From a virus, in the IMG/VR virus record IMGVR_UViG_3300043803_002473, positions 57,471-121,470 of that record: a stretch of DNA of 64,000 nucleotides. One strand, written 5' to 3'. The position numbers and the translations under genes were made by a program. A model generated the notes under the pieces. That model saw only the letters and a list, made by a program, of their open reading frames with translations, ran no database searches and was not told the DNA's origin. Each line of letters opens with the position of its first letter. Within the stretch, counting starts at the first letter, position 1. This document shows, one piece after another, positions 12,501-20,454 of this stretch.

Positions 12501-15360
12501 TTATGTTTATTCTCCTGTTCTCGGAACAGTTTTGGCGGTGGGAACCCATAATTTAACTGTGACATTTGTTAGCAGCGATTCTACCAATTTTACTGTTACC
12601 CCCGTACAAAAAGTTGTAACAATTTCTGTGGTGGCTCAAGCGCCACCCATCACTTGGAATACACCAGCAGCCATTACCTATGGCACCCTGCTTAGTAGTA
12701 CTCAATTAAACGCAACCAGTACCATAGCAGGATTAACTTATACTTATACTCCTACATTCGGAGCATTATTGAATGCAGGAACACGAACACTATCTCTCAC
12801 GGTTTCAGGAAACCCAAACTACGCTTCAACTACCGTGACGAGAGAAATTTTAGTAAATAAAGCAGCTTCTTCCATTACATTTACATCTCCAACCTCAGGG
12901 AGAGTAGGAGATCACATATTATTAACTACCGAGAAAACAGGTTCAACCAGTCCGGTTGTTTATAGCTCGGCTTCTACAGCTATTATAAATATTATTAATG
13001 TAAATAGGGCTAATTTGTTAACTGCAGGAACGGCTTCGGTAACAGCTCAAGTCGAGGAAGATGCCAACTTTTTAGCCGCAGCAAGATCTCAAAACATCAC
13101 CATCACTCGTGGTCTTAGTACTGTAACTATAACTTCCACAAATTCTACTAAAGTAGGAAATACATTTACTTTAGCTGCTACAGCCACCGGATCTACAGGC
13201 CAAATATCTTTTAGTAGTAGTAACGCTAATTTGTTGAGTATAACTGGAGGTTCTATCGCAACTGCTCTTGGGTCTGGGCAAGTCACACTCACTGCCTCTG
13301 TGGCTGCAACCGCAAATTACGATTCTGGCAGCAGTACACAAACTATAACAATCGCTAAAGGTGATTCAAACATTGCCTCGATAAATATGGTAAATCTTTT
13401 CCAGGGAGAAACCTCAACAATCACAACACAAAGAACAGGCTCCACCGGCGCAATCACATACACCAGCAGCAACCCCGCAGTCATAAGTATTTCTGGTAAC
13501 ATAGCTACATTTAATTCCGGAGGAACAGCTAATATCACAGCAACATTGGCGGAAGATAATAATTATTTGGGCACCACTAGAACACAATCTTTCACAGTTA
13601 CACCCAAATCAACAGTAACAATAACATGGTCAGGTGTAACAACTTTAACTTTAGGGCAAACTGTGCAGGTTATACCTTTTTCAACTACCGCCCCAGCTTT
13701 AGCTGATTCTCTCATAACTGCAACAACCGCAGATTCTACAATTATAAGAGTTATAACTGTAGGTGGTATAGTAGGACCTGTACTAGAAGCAATAAAGCCA
13801 GGAACTACGCAAATAACGCTCAGAGTTCCAGGCACAATAGATAGACAAGAGGCTACTTTAATTGTAGCCATGACAGTTCAAAAAATTTCCAGCACATTAA
13901 CGATAAATAATTTAATTAATAATAATTTAACTGTTCCATTATCTAGCACCAGCTATTTCATAGGATATTCTATTTCCCCAACATCCCACGTTTATGGTGG
14001 TACTGCCCCAGCATTTGATAATTTAACAAGTAGTGTTACCTCGGTTGCCACTCGCGACCCAAATAGTTCTTTTGGTCACGTTAATTTACTTTCTGTTGGA
14101 ACTACCACAATTACATTTAATAGACCAACTAATACATTTTGGGAAGCTGTCTCTAGAAGTTTTACATTAACAGTAACCAAAGGTTCTTCTACGTTAAACA
14201 TTACTGGGCCTACTTCCGCCAAAGTCGGGCAATCTGGAACAATAACGTTTACAAAAACAGGATCTACAGCAACTCCAGTTTTTACAGCTGCCAGCGGAAC
14301 AGGATTAATTATAACAGGCAACGCCGTAAGCTATACAAAAGCAGGTTCCCAAACACTCACAGGAACTTTAGCTGGGGACACTAACTATGATGGGATTACT
14401 TCAACAAGAACATTAAATGTTTCTAAGGGGGATACGTCTTTATCTTTTGAGTATTTTGTAAATAGTGTATGGACTGCGACTAAACCCACCTCTGTCCTTC
14501 CAGGTCAAAGCTTGAGAATTAGACGAGTTGTCTCAGGCTCTACGGGTACAGTTACTTTAACCGCCACACCCAGCGAAAACTTAGGAGCAACATCTGAATG
14601 CGTTGGAAGTAATTCAGGTGTTTGTGAAGCCGTAATCGTATTTAACAACACATCTCTAGGCGTTCAAACTATTACTTTAAGCGTTGCTACAGATACAAAT
14701 TATAATGCAGCAACAGTTACAACAAACATAACAATACAAAAAGGAAGTTCCACATTAACTGTAGGAACTCCCAATAGCTTAACTTATGGCACACCAGTAG
14801 CTCTCAGCAATATTCAATTAACTAGAACAGGTACTACTGGAGCACCAGTATTCAGTACCAATGACAGTAACATACAATTTACACAGCAAGGATTAACTTT
14901 TTCTTCAGTCAATACGTTGAGTAATCCCGCACCGAACCCTGGGTCTGGAACATACAGTGTTACGTTAGCTGCAGATGACCAGTATAATTCTATTACAGCC
15001 AGTAAAACAGTGACATTACTTAAAGGAACACCGACTTTCACTTTTGAGTATAGTGCAGTAATTTCTGGAGGCGCTTCATTCACATGTGCTACGCCTATGA
15101 CTAACGTCAAACCTAATATCCAGGCAGGAGCCCGTAGTGTGCTTGTTAGAATTAATCCGAATATGCAGCCTAATCAATTCGCAACTTTCTCTTTCTCTGC
15201 GACTGGTGGAACAGCTCAACCGATACCTCTAGCTTGTAATTTTTATAACTTCTTGTATACCTCCCCGCAAACAACAGGGCAAGTAACGGTAACGATAAAT
15301 TATTCGGGAGATGGCAACACTAACGCAACTTCAACTACTATAACTTTTAATATCGTTTAA
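6547..15360 (+). CDS. Giant Ig-repeat tail/fibre protein with shared anchor-like N-terminus (paralogue 2)
   Basis: A 2937-residue protein. The N-terminus (L-T-V-N-S-L-T-T-Y-P-F-R-D-G) matches the anchor signature of its neighbours. Residues about 640-1780 contain roughly six He_PIG-like Ig repeats, each opening with A-K/R-P-x-I and containing N-P-L-x-x-I and A-x-N-x-A-G. Residues about 1787-2105 are MBG-type repeats (I-T-W-x-T-P-x-x-I-x-Y-G, QLNAT). The remainder is Thr/Ser-rich Ig-like repeats containing K-x-G-S-T. The protein lacks a signal peptide and lies in a virion cluster, so it is best read as a very long phage fibre or adhesion protein that binds host surface glycans or protein. Many minus-strand reading frames here are shadows. 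Confidence 0.75.
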   Translation: MSAYEYLTVNSLTTYPFRDGRAVNSIQPIDADVFLDILFVVYDPTIKRPYIKQIKSEDGGVSIDFHDVDGDLKIFTVEIPSAEFVSHYKNFDKSFFGYIPNEYRPKAAVKLVFGQGISKIADVQSTVVYTPDETELSPSAVQYSVPEVSTLEFESWFPDFDSKNYNPSAGQDIISVKTYLREEEVKMRYGFNNVFNYLAPRTMFLDVARGAGLGLYDPCDNIPPHDLITRINQVEPDPSGNIYFKVSDCHSLRLLTDDERNSALERILADGTDYVNFNVKHYLKFWDQLPYQNYNETISPNGKNVNILGDGQNGTINSINHGFVLENHCKPKCPHENLNAFAEYLNRVKDGVSELFKVVENPIETCGYATINGAILTATSFCDQNIINSNWLEAPLCNQGFKKYFHEGRKIKIRYNNATFYNPEIVEVIEGQNGLNTQIVLNQELPDFLPGEQYLFKVLDFGLVNKLNFEIIKHNNALITTNSPYIEFNYGTVEAFNNDDEYVTFITTVTVVYNPSEEEITVDFTSAVNDITTLIDTSVKVKYPDGEIRYEETEAVVPCKGYAIWEAIFYVPCSPELPAPPNEGHVIISVVNRSTGEILENAPKEVKLNSANCVNIDIKTIRTSAKENDLFKFNIVKALNLSDVANISFAGNIPAWLNRDTSSTGAVIPGIEDNEGYHLWGTPTANNQGILNEEFSIDITITASGVFRTTLFLSYIAKPRIISHTNGQIIEINPPDTFTRTYTQGSPLIRINATNTPIDYRFESAIPGFGQAGANSNKFIGRYGYNPTFVFPITYPVRLFAINSASSEEDELYVDIFVKVYNVGQTASTAFQDIAYCFTIPNPDSAALTLISTLPLWLNFDRNAAECNLSGLNSSNISVIERVVIRYDYANGFENREYSIGYRARPVITYPPEQVGNNIFTLELRPPDYTVSGLSKVYNEQNPLISVKILDASSTGLVYSAEGLPTGLEINESGKIIGQIDESVIPGDYLITLRVADPAFSGTLGIAVRQIKLILIADEKLFIARENSNFCLKFTELASASSYTVKDWLDGKPTWLTEANRVGAACHLTNSDNLKPSGDLSKDYRFTLAYITATNPPIQLEVNYLLRYIAKPRILYPQNGEVFQIASEDLSEVVFTEENPLLSFEVVNDPTNYEITGLPSGLSLVNGKIVGAATNANPVGDYNVTLYASNTAGVSSISIKISIKNITIQRAFQLDAFCYKITGISNALYYSLEGDKPNWLTFNPASNAVCPVGNLYGTPPISANQSASYDLILVAHRGSGELRQSFKLEYYARPNITYPLPDTVFTISPPDYNNLLFTSTNPLFKIEADNNPTSYRVNGFPERTFRVDGNGNIIGSSGATITDTQIPVQLYARNEAGESTPVRIFIVITNQINTITFNYTAATPCATGAKYKFELEDQPESITLVGHPTWITFNPSLTTDCNLTFGNNRPVLTTSQTIPLTLTRNYRGGNTKETFNLLITTIPIITNPINTTLPTNRIRYVISQPDFNNRIYSVQSPLLTITATNSPTNITASGLPSSLSVVTSGPDIGKVISVNQSIPVSELGLFIVTATASNGAGSSMTVVFEIEAKNEIIEISTRQGEAINNEFCKLITRDRATSYSIVAGTLLNGLNFSGSTDAGCNFFGVPSGGNDELSILDVRSNYVGGFSTFRIRFSHINKPSIVRFTRNGNTIIDDALSVLPGVYVGTTFTEELPLFSIDTTGNPTSFYAEGFPQNSTLSISCNGKVIGTINQAAAGKYTVIITAVNEAGESEKRTIYLDFSQAVPVITWENPDDITHPTPLNSIDHLNATANVPGSFAYLPPAGNILSASTQPRVLTVTFTPTDQITYATVAKSVTIRVFKATPTITWNTPSAISYYTALTAAQLNATANIAGTFVYSPGLGHIFNAGTHSITVTFTPVDTTNYNSATRQTELVVNKITVTPSNIYWSTPSSIVYGVALSGTQLNALARISSTDATSPAIPSNSSSYVYSPVLGTVLAVGTHNLTVTFVSSDSTNFTVTPVQKVVTISVVAQAPPITWNTPAAITYGTLLSSTQLNATSTIAGLTYTYTPTFGALLNAGTRTLSLTVSGNPNYASTTVTREILVNKAASSITFTSPTSGRVGDHILLTTEKTGSTSPVVYSSASTAIINIINVNRANLLTAGTASVTAQVEEDANFLAAARSQNITITRGLSTVTITSTNSTKVGNTFTLAATATGSTGQISFSSSNANLLSITGGSIATALGSGQVTLTASVAATANYDSGSSTQTITIAKGDSNIASINMVNLFQGETSTITTQRTGSTGAITYTSSNPAVISISGNIATFNSGGTANITATLAEDNNYLGTTRTQSFTVTPKSTVTITWSGVTTLTLGQTVQVIPFSTTAPALADSLITATTADSTIIRVITVGGIVGPVLEAIKPGTTQITLRVPGTIDRQEATLIVAMTVQKISSTLTINNLINNNLTVPLSSTSYFIGYSISPTSHVYGGTAPAFDNLTSSVTSVATRDPNSSFGHVNLLSVGTTTITFNRPTNTFWEAVSRSFTLTVTKGSSTLNITGPTSAKVGQSGTITFTKTGSTATPVFTAASGTGLIITGNAVSYTKAGSQTLTGTLAGDTNYDGITSTRTLNVSKGDTSLSFEYFVNSVWTATKPTSVLPGQSLRIRRVVSGSTGTVTLTATPSENLGATSECVGSNSGVCEAVIVFNNTSLGVQTITLSVATDTNYNAATVTTNITIQKGSSTLTVGTPNSLTYGTPVALSNIQLTRTGTTGAPVFSTNDSNIQFTQQGLTFSSVNTLSNPAPNPGSGTYSVTLAADDQYNSITASKTVTLLKGTPTFTFEYSAVISGGASFTCATPMTNVKPNIQAGARSVLVRINPNMQPNQFATFSFSATGGTAQPIPLACNFYNFLYTSPQTTGQVTVTINYSGDGNTNATSTTITFNIV

Positions 15361-15385
15361 GTACTATATTTGATACTATATTTTT

Positions 15386-16708
15386 ATGGCAATTTATACG
15401 TTAGATTTTTTAAATAAAAATAGGTTTAGAAGATTCCCCTTCAAGGCGGAAACCTCATTGACTTCTATTAATGGACAAGTACTAAGCAATGACTTGATGG
15501 TAGGGTTGTCTATAACCACAGCCTCAGGTAGAACTAACATACATATAAGTCAAATATACGTAAAAGATCAGTTTATTTCTGTGGTATTATCCGGGACGAG
15601 CAATGGTAGAAAAATTAGTTTAGGTAGATTTGTTGGAACGATATTAGAAGATTACTCTGTTTTATACTTAGAGCAGTTTGAAAGATTTATTAACGGCATT
15701 TTAATAATCGGTAGTGTTACCGAGATTTTAAAAATGCGTGGTGGGTATTTTTTTAGCCCCCAAGCTACAGCTATAGAAGAATCTACTATTTTTCAATACA
15801 CACCACCACGTGTTAAAAGTATTGTCAACGATTCAACACATTTACGGGGCAGGGTTGAGTTTGGAACTTTAACCAATCTAGTAAAGACAAAAGAAAATCA
15901 AAATATAAAAATAAGTACAACCACAGGCACACAGATAGCTAGTTTGGCGGATAAATCTTCTCAATTTAGAAATTGTGCCACCCCACTTATTTATTCAATA
16001 AATAATGCTGTTCCATTTAAAGATTCTTCTAATGATTACCCTATTTTAGACGGTAACATTTATATGGTTGGAATTAAACCTATTGTTTTTTATGGTGAGT
16101 TCGGTGCTCCAGGAGAAGAATCAAGTGTAGGAGGAACCATATTGGCACAGACTATAGATATAAATAACAATCCATTAACTCTAGATACTTTATGTACTGC
16201 GAGAAATAAAGTTTTGCCTCCGATAAATCCAGTTTATTTAAACAACAGACCTGACAATAAAACTGTTACACCTACATTTGTAGGTAAAGAAAATTATTAC
16301 ACTAAATCTTTTATAAAACCTGTTAATTTTATAAAAGTAGTAGAACCTGAATTTTTGTCATGGCCTCAATTTTTTAAAAATTTTACTGACTATGTTACAG
16401 GATTATCTCAAGGGCAGCAAAAAACCATTGTAACTGTACCTCCAGGAAAATCTGGAGTTATTAAGAGAATAGTGTTGAGAAATTCTCCAACGCAAAATAA
16501 TCTCGCCGGAGCCGGGCTACAGATAATTTTTAGAAAAAATAACGCCACTATTACAGCGTTAGATGCTTTTAATTTAAATCAAGACCAAGCCATAACTATT
16601 AATGGTGTAGAACTACCGTTTGTGGCTGGAGATACTTTCAGTGTATACTTAAATCAAGTAACCGGCTCCAACCCCTACATGTTACAAACAATTCTTTTTT
16701 ATAGATAA
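15386..16708 (+). CDS. Virion protein with shared anchor-like N-terminus (paralogue 3)
   Basis: A 440-residue protein whose first 25 residues (L-N-K-N-R-F-R-R-F-P-F-K-A-E) repeat the anchor signature of the neighbouring genes. The middle is beta-rich. The last ~110 residues (QKTIVTVPPGKSGVIKR onward) look like a compact jelly-roll-like beta domain that might be receptor-binding. It is spaced 2 nt from the next paralogue, consistent with co-translation in one late operon. Assignment as a fibre or spike is inferred from paralogy and location. Confidence 0.6.
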   Translation: MAIYTLDFLNKNRFRRFPFKAETSLTSINGQVLSNDLMVGLSITTASGRTNIHISQIYVKDQFISVVLSGTSNGRKISLGRFVGTILEDYSVLYLEQFERFINGILIIGSVTEILKMRGGYFFSPQATAIEESTIFQYTPPRVKSIVNDSTHLRGRVEFGTLTNLVKTKENQNIKISTTTGTQIASLADKSSQFRNCATPLIYSINNAVPFKDSSNDYPILDGNIYMVGIKPIVFYGEFGAPGEESSVGGTILAQTIDINNNPLTLDTLCTARNKVLPPINPVYLNNRPDNKTVTPTFVGKENYYTKSFIKPVNFIKVVEPEFLSWPQFFKNFTDYVTGLSQGQQKTIVTVPPGKSGVIKRIVLRNSPTQNNLAGAGLQIIFRKNNATITALDAFNLNQDQAITINGVELPFVAGDTFSVYLNQVTGSNPYMLQTILFYR

Positions 16709-16710
16709 TT

Positions 16711-17499
16711 ATGGCTGAATATAACATATTACCTTGGCAAAATGAAAATAGCCTATCTAGCTATCCGTTGGTTTTTCCATTGGATTATGATGGCTTTATT
16801 GTAGATGCTTCCTTTATACAATTTGACTACTTTGTACCGACGTTAAACACAATTTTTGTTGGGCAAGATTATATCGAGATCACTATAACCTTTGATAGCG
16901 GAGAGCTGACCCAAGTTTATTATAATTCTCAATACAATGCTGGTGTAAGAGAGATTAGGTTTATTGAGGATAACGCGCGCTATTTAGGCTGTATTACTGT
17001 TGGTGAAAATACTTCATTTTTGTGGGAAAATTTTGTAGGACAAAAGTTGATAAAAAACATACCTTTTTTGGCTAGCGTAGTTAAAAGCATACCTTCAAAA
17101 GACGCTGTTTATACTCTAGACAGCCTATACGGAGACATTGTTTTTGGTGTAGAGCTAGAGGAGGTTACAAATTTTTCGTCCATAGGCGGATTTAATTTTC
17201 AAAATAACTTAATAGGTGGTTTAGTGTTTCAAAGTACTGGTGGAGGTAGTAATATATTTTATAATTATAATATTGGAAAAAATGCCTTGATTTTTAATGC
17301 TGTAGCTAACCACACTTTCCCAGAAGAATCAATATGGGCTTTAAAAAGAATTAATTTAGTTCCACCTATAAATAACAACATTTATTTAGCCAGCAACGAT
17401 GTGTTAAAATTTAAGTCTATCAATAATCAAAGACTACAAATTTCTTTGGCGGGAGAATCAGCAACCGGAGCATCTATAGTTCCAACTCTTACATCATAA
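16711..17499 (+). CDS. Virion protein with shared anchor-like N-terminus (paralogue 4)
   Basis: A 262-residue protein. The start carries a diverged copy of the anchor signature (W-Q-N-E-N-S-L-S-S-Y-P-L-V), and the next 100 residues show the same hydrophobic beta pattern as its neighbours. The Gly/Asn-rich C-terminal half has no recognised fold. It is separated from its neighbours by one or two bases, in a run of paralogues that probably arose by tandem duplication. Confidence 0.58.
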   Translation: MAEYNILPWQNENSLSSYPLVFPLDYDGFIVDASFIQFDYFVPTLNTIFVGQDYIEITITFDSGELTQVYYNSQYNAGVREIRFIEDNARYLGCITVGENTSFLWENFVGQKLIKNIPFLASVVKSIPSKDAVYTLDSLYGDIVFGVELEEVTNFSSIGGFNFQNNLIGGLVFQSTGGGSNIFYNYNIGKNALIFNAVANHTFPEESIWALKRINLVPPINNNIYLASNDVLKFKSINNQRLQISLAGESATGASIVPTLTS

Positions 17500-17500
17500 T

Positions 17501-18394
17501 ATGGATAATGTAATTGAATGGTTAAATGAAAATGAGCTAAGGGCTTACCCTCTTATCGAGGGCGAGAGATCTGAACTTGTACCTGAAAATTTTCTATTAG
17601 ACTTGATTTTATTGGTTAATGAAAATGTTTCAGATCTGCATTTAGTAAAGTTAATGAATATAGCTACTGAAACAGAGGGAATCTCGGTTCAATTTTCTGG
17701 AGAAGGGAATACTTTTTTTGTACCTCGCAATCAAGCCTACCCATTGTACGTAAGGAATCAAAACGGCAGTTTAGCGGTTTTTGGCCCAGGTGCAGAACAA
17801 TTTATGGATAATTTAAACACTTCGGTAATTCTCTGTGATATACCTGTAGAGCCTTCCAACATTTTTAAGTTTGATATGGCTTGGCTCGGGGTGTCTAGTA
17901 TATCTACGTACAAGAATTATCAGTCTATTGAAGATAGCTATGTACCTTTGACTCCTCTACAATTAAGTAGCGTTGGCAACTATTCTCTCGAGGAAGACGT
18001 TGAATTTTATCCTGGGTATAATTATAAGATAGACTTTAGTGACGGAAAAATAAACATGACTGCTGGGTTTAAATTAGGTATGGCTATGGACTGCACTACT
18101 CAATTTATATCTCCAGAGTTAAAAGATTGTGACAAAGTCATCTCCTACATCAACGGTATTCCTGCAGACTCTGCCGGAGCTTTTAGATTTACTTCCGGAG
18201 AAAATATTTATATGTTCGATGGAACTACTGTAAATGAAGATATACCTGACACTAATCCTAAAATAGAGGAGTTGTATTACTCACAAGGCAAACCACCTAT
18301 TTCAAGAATTAATCCAAATACTCTATTTATCGGGTTGACATTTCTCGAATCTGATTTATGTTCACCTATACAACTTTTACCTACTAATAATTAA
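17501..18394 (+). CDS. Virion protein with shared anchor-like N-terminus (paralogue 5)
   Basis: A 297-residue protein beginning with W-L-N-E-N-E-L-R-A-Y-P-L-I-E-G, another copy of the anchor signature. A later segment (KDCDKVISYINGIPADSAG) resembles NCIKRINGVGPDPDTG in paralogue 1 and LITRINQVEPDPSG in paralogue 2, so the homology extends past the N-terminus to an I-N-x-x-x-P-D motif around residue 210. Virion role by context. Confidence 0.6.
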   Translation: MDNVIEWLNENELRAYPLIEGERSELVPENFLLDLILLVNENVSDLHLVKLMNIATETEGISVQFSGEGNTFFVPRNQAYPLYVRNQNGSLAVFGPGAEQFMDNLNTSVILCDIPVEPSNIFKFDMAWLGVSSISTYKNYQSIEDSYVPLTPLQLSSVGNYSLEEDVEFYPGYNYKIDFSDGKINMTAGFKLGMAMDCTTQFISPELKDCDKVISYINGIPADSAGAFRFTSGENIYMFDGTTVNEDIPDTNPKIEELYYSQGKPPISRINPNTLFIGLTFLESDLCSPIQLLPTNN

Positions 18395-18395
18395 T

Positions 18396-18719
18396 ATGAA
18401 TATAAGACCTGAGAAAAAAAGAATGATTCTCACTAGCGTTAATCAAATTTTAACCCTGATTAAAAGCAACGATAAGCTTCAAAATTTACCTAGATTTAAG
18501 GGTTTAAAAGACAAAGAGCTCAGCACAACACCATCTAAAACATGCAATTGTGCTAGGCCTATAAGAACTCCTGATGTAAACAAGCAAATTTTGGAAGGTG
18601 TTTTATCTTCTTTAACATCTAAAGATTTTCAAGATATAAAAGATGCTTTGGGGTTGGATGAATTGTGTTATTATAATAGAAATACCAAAACCAACAAATT
18701 AGAGATGATTTGTGTTTAA
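18396..18719 (+). CDS. Small hypothetical protein of the virion cluster
   Basis: A 107-residue, lysine-rich, mostly helical protein with a Cys pair (CNCARP) near the middle and two more cysteines at the end (ELCYYN, MICV). It follows the fibre-paralogue run by 1 nt and nearly abuts the next gene, so it probably belongs to the same transcript. I do not recognise a family. The cysteines may bind metal. Confidence 0.5.
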   Translation: MNIRPEKKRMILTSVNQILTLIKSNDKLQNLPRFKGLKDKELSTTPSKTCNCARPIRTPDVNKQILEGVLSSLTSKDFQDIKDALGLDELCYYNRNTKTNKLEMICV

Positions 18720-18721
18720 CA

Positions 18722-19360
18722 ATGTCTGAACAAACCCCATTCTATTCAAATACTGAAGACGGTAAAACTGTTCCTGTGAATTTAACTGCCTTTCACGGGA
18801 TTCAAACCGTTAAAAAAAGTTTATTGGTGGGAAGAAAAGTAGAACCTGCAGATTTTTTTATTTCTTCTACAGCAGGCTTTGGGTTTCCAGGTATACCGTT
18901 TGTTCCCGGGGAAGCAAACCCAGCTAATTTTTGCCAAGGGGAAGATGTGATATTCGATGCGTTTCTGTATTACCAAGGCGAAGCCGTAACTCAAAATGAT
19001 TACGATATATTAGTGCAAGTAAAGTCTTCTTTGCGTAGTCCCACCGCATTTTGGGTAGGAGAAATTCAGAACGGCGTCTACCCTGAAGAAAATCCAGGTT
19101 ATTACACGATATGGCTGCCTGCAGAGAAAACAATGACGTTGTTTGCTGGTTCTTACAATTTAAATGTATTTTTATCTCAACAGGTAGGTAAGGGTTCAGG
19201 ACCTCACGATAGAAAAATTTCTCTAATCGATATTGCTTTTAATATTGAGTATTGTGGCGGAAGTGAAAATCCTGAAAATGTGAGACTGACTGGAGATTTA
19301 CCTCATAGAGCTTCTATAAAAAGAACCTGGCCTAATGCTCCCGACATTATACAGGGTTAA
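18722..19360 (+). CDS. Putative virion protein, last gene of the late cluster
   Basis: A 212-residue protein. The frame is open four codons further upstream, but the ATG of MSEQTPFYSN, just past the previous stop, is the more natural start. It is beta-rich with Pro/Gly turns (FGFPGIPFVPGE) and ends in an Arg/Pro tail. No catalytic motif is visible. It is the last gene before an intergenic promoter region, so likely the end of the structural operon. Structural role inferred from location. Confidence 0.5.
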   Translation: MSEQTPFYSNTEDGKTVPVNLTAFHGIQTVKKSLLVGRKVEPADFFISSTAGFGFPGIPFVPGEANPANFCQGEDVIFDAFLYYQGEAVTQNDYDILVQVKSSLRSPTAFWVGEIQNGVYPEENPGYYTIWLPAEKTMTLFAGSYNLNVFLSQQVGKGSGPHDRKISLIDIAFNIEYCGGSENPENVRLTGDLPHRASIKRTWPNAPDIIQG

Positions 19361-19390
19361 CCCCCAAATATTAATAGTTAATTTTTTTGG

Positions 19391-19396
19391 TATAAT
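19391..19396 (+). promoter_or_regulatory. Possible extended -10 promoter (TTGGTATAAT)
   Basis: A perfect TATAAT preceded by T-run and TGG lies in the 110-bp gap after the virion cluster, about 75 nt before the next ATG. No -35 hexamer stands out; the TGG may act as a partial extended -10. It fits a new transcription unit starting with the 172-residue protein. Confidence 0.45.
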
Positions 19397-19402
19397 TTAT
19401 AA

Positions 19403-19439
19403 GTAAGTATCCTTAGCTATTTTAGTTAATAATACTTGC
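19403..19439 (+). promoter_or_regulatory. Leader hairpin downstream of the promoter
   Basis: GTAAGTAT (19403-19410) can pair with ATACTTGC (19432-19439), 8 bp with one G-U pair and a 21-nt AT-rich loop. It lies at the expected 5' end of the transcript from the upstream TATAAT, so it could stabilise the mRNA or regulate the next gene. The loop contains CTTAGCTATTTTAG, resembling the TTTTTAGCTATT element found at the ends of the large RNA. Confidence 0.3.
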
Positions 19440-19470
19440 CTCAACTTAATTTTAGTGTAGGTTAATAGAA

Positions 19471-19989
19471 ATGAAAGCGGTAATAAATAAATGCCATGGC
19501 GGGTTTAATCTTTCTCCTAAGGCGATAAAAAAATACTGTGAATTAAAAGGCATGCCTTGTTTTTTATTTTCTTATGACTACGCTCAAAATAAACATGTTT
19601 TAATTGATGAAGAAAAAGCAGAGCAACTAGGTTTTTGGGTGGCTTATAAGGTGGAAAATCCTGATGAATTAATAAACTTTGTACATCCAGAAGAGCAACC
19701 ACCGGAAGGTTTATTTGGTGATGGCTTAGAGCAATGGAATGCGTTCCAACTCAGTAAAGCTGTAGAAGCCACTATTCAAAATAATGAAAATTTAAAAAAT
19801 TCTGTAATTGCTCCAGGAAATAATCGAGCAGAGATTGAATTAATACAAACTGTTGAAGAGTTAGGGTTAGAGGCTTCTGGAAACTTCAGTAATTTGGTAG
19901 TTATAGAAATTCCTGACGACATAGAGTGGTTTGTAGTAAGTAGTGGTGGTAAAGAACACATCGCAGAAAAGCATAGAATATGGGAATAA
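19471..19989 (+). CDS. Conserved phage hypothetical protein
   Basis: A 172-residue soluble protein. The start (MKAVINKCHGGFNLSPKAIKKY) and end (GGKEHIAEKHRIWE) match a widespread phage and bacterial family that begins with a K-x-V-I-N-K-C-x-G-G-F-x-L-S motif and ends with a conserved H-R-x-W. Its function is not established. It is the first gene of a short unit downstream of the promoter at 19391, followed 1 nt later by a small membrane protein. Confidence 0.6.
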   Translation: MKAVINKCHGGFNLSPKAIKKYCELKGMPCFLFSYDYAQNKHVLIDEEKAEQLGFWVAYKVENPDELINFVHPEEQPPEGLFGDGLEQWNAFQLSKAVEATIQNNENLKNSVIAPGNNRAEIELIQTVEELGLEASGNFSNLVVIEIPDDIEWFVVSSGGKEHIAEKHRIWE

Positions 19990-19990
19990 G

Positions 19991-20185
19991 ATGATAAAAT
20001 TTATATTTATTTTATTTTTATTTTTTAGTTTTTTAATCTCTATAGTTTCTTTAAACTGTAAAATTAATAAACTTACGTTAGCTACAGAAAAATCGAGAAA
20101 TGAATTAACTGTGTTAAATAATCAATTAAAAGAAAGTAATGTTTTAATTGGTGAAATTGACACTGCTTTAGAGCTGCCAGAATAA
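19991..20185 (+). CDS. Small single-pass membrane protein
   Basis: A 64-residue protein. An N-terminal hydrophobic helix (residues about 3-22, rich in Phe/Ile/Leu) is followed by a charged heptad-like coiled-coil segment. The ATG 1 nt after the previous stop is chosen; a longer in-frame start would lie inside the previous gene. Size and topology resemble i-spanin- or holin-accessory-type proteins, but no lysis gene is recognisable nearby, so the function is open. Confidence 0.5.
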   Translation: MIKFIFILFLFFSFLISIVSLNCKINKLTLATEKSRNELTVLNNQLKESNVLIGEIDTALELPE

Positions 20186-20188
20186 CCG

Positions 20189-20425
20189 ATGCATATGGAA
20201 TTAAATACTCCTATCGACTCTGAAAGTATCAGACAAAAGAACAAGCTTTCGAGAGAAAATGCTCAACTACATATATTAGCTGAGGATATGGCTAGAGTGT
20301 TAAGGAGGTGGCTTGATGACTCCAACATGAAATACTTCTGGACGAGTGAAGATAAAGAAGCTCTAAATGCCTATGATAGATTTAAAGAAGATGTTATTTG
20401 GAAACAATATAACCCCCCCAGTTAA
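20189..20425 (+). CDS. Small hypothetical protein
   Basis: A 78-residue charged protein with a helical central part (QKNKLSRENAQLHILAEDMA, coiled-coil-like) and a Trp-containing C-terminal half. It starts 3 nt after the small membrane protein and may act with it. No family recognised. An alternative start two codons later (MELNTP) is possible. Confidence 0.5.
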   Translation: MHMELNTPIDSESIRQKNKLSRENAQLHILAEDMARVLRRWLDDSNMKYFWTSEDKEALNAYDRFKEDVIWKQYNPPS

Positions 20426-20442
20426 TTGCTCCTATTTTTTGT

Positions 20443-20448
20443 TATAAT
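20443..20448 (+). promoter_or_regulatory. Candidate promoter of the large RNA region
   Basis: A perfect TATAAT (context TTTGTTATAATACTATG) lies just after the last small gene and before 2.1 kb of non-coding, highly structured sequence. A start around 20455 would put a perfect 10-bp hairpin (GGTCTATTAA 20468-20477 with TTAATAGACC 20492-20501) at the very 5' end of the RNA. No good -35 is visible. Confidence 0.5.
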
Positions 20449-20454
20449 ACTATG

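Noticed and set aside
13089-15110. Several minus-strand ORFs under the Ig-repeat giant
   Set aside because: They are antisense to Thr/Ser-rich Ig repeats, giving Val/Leu-rich artificial proteins. The plus-strand frame is one continuous repeat protein.
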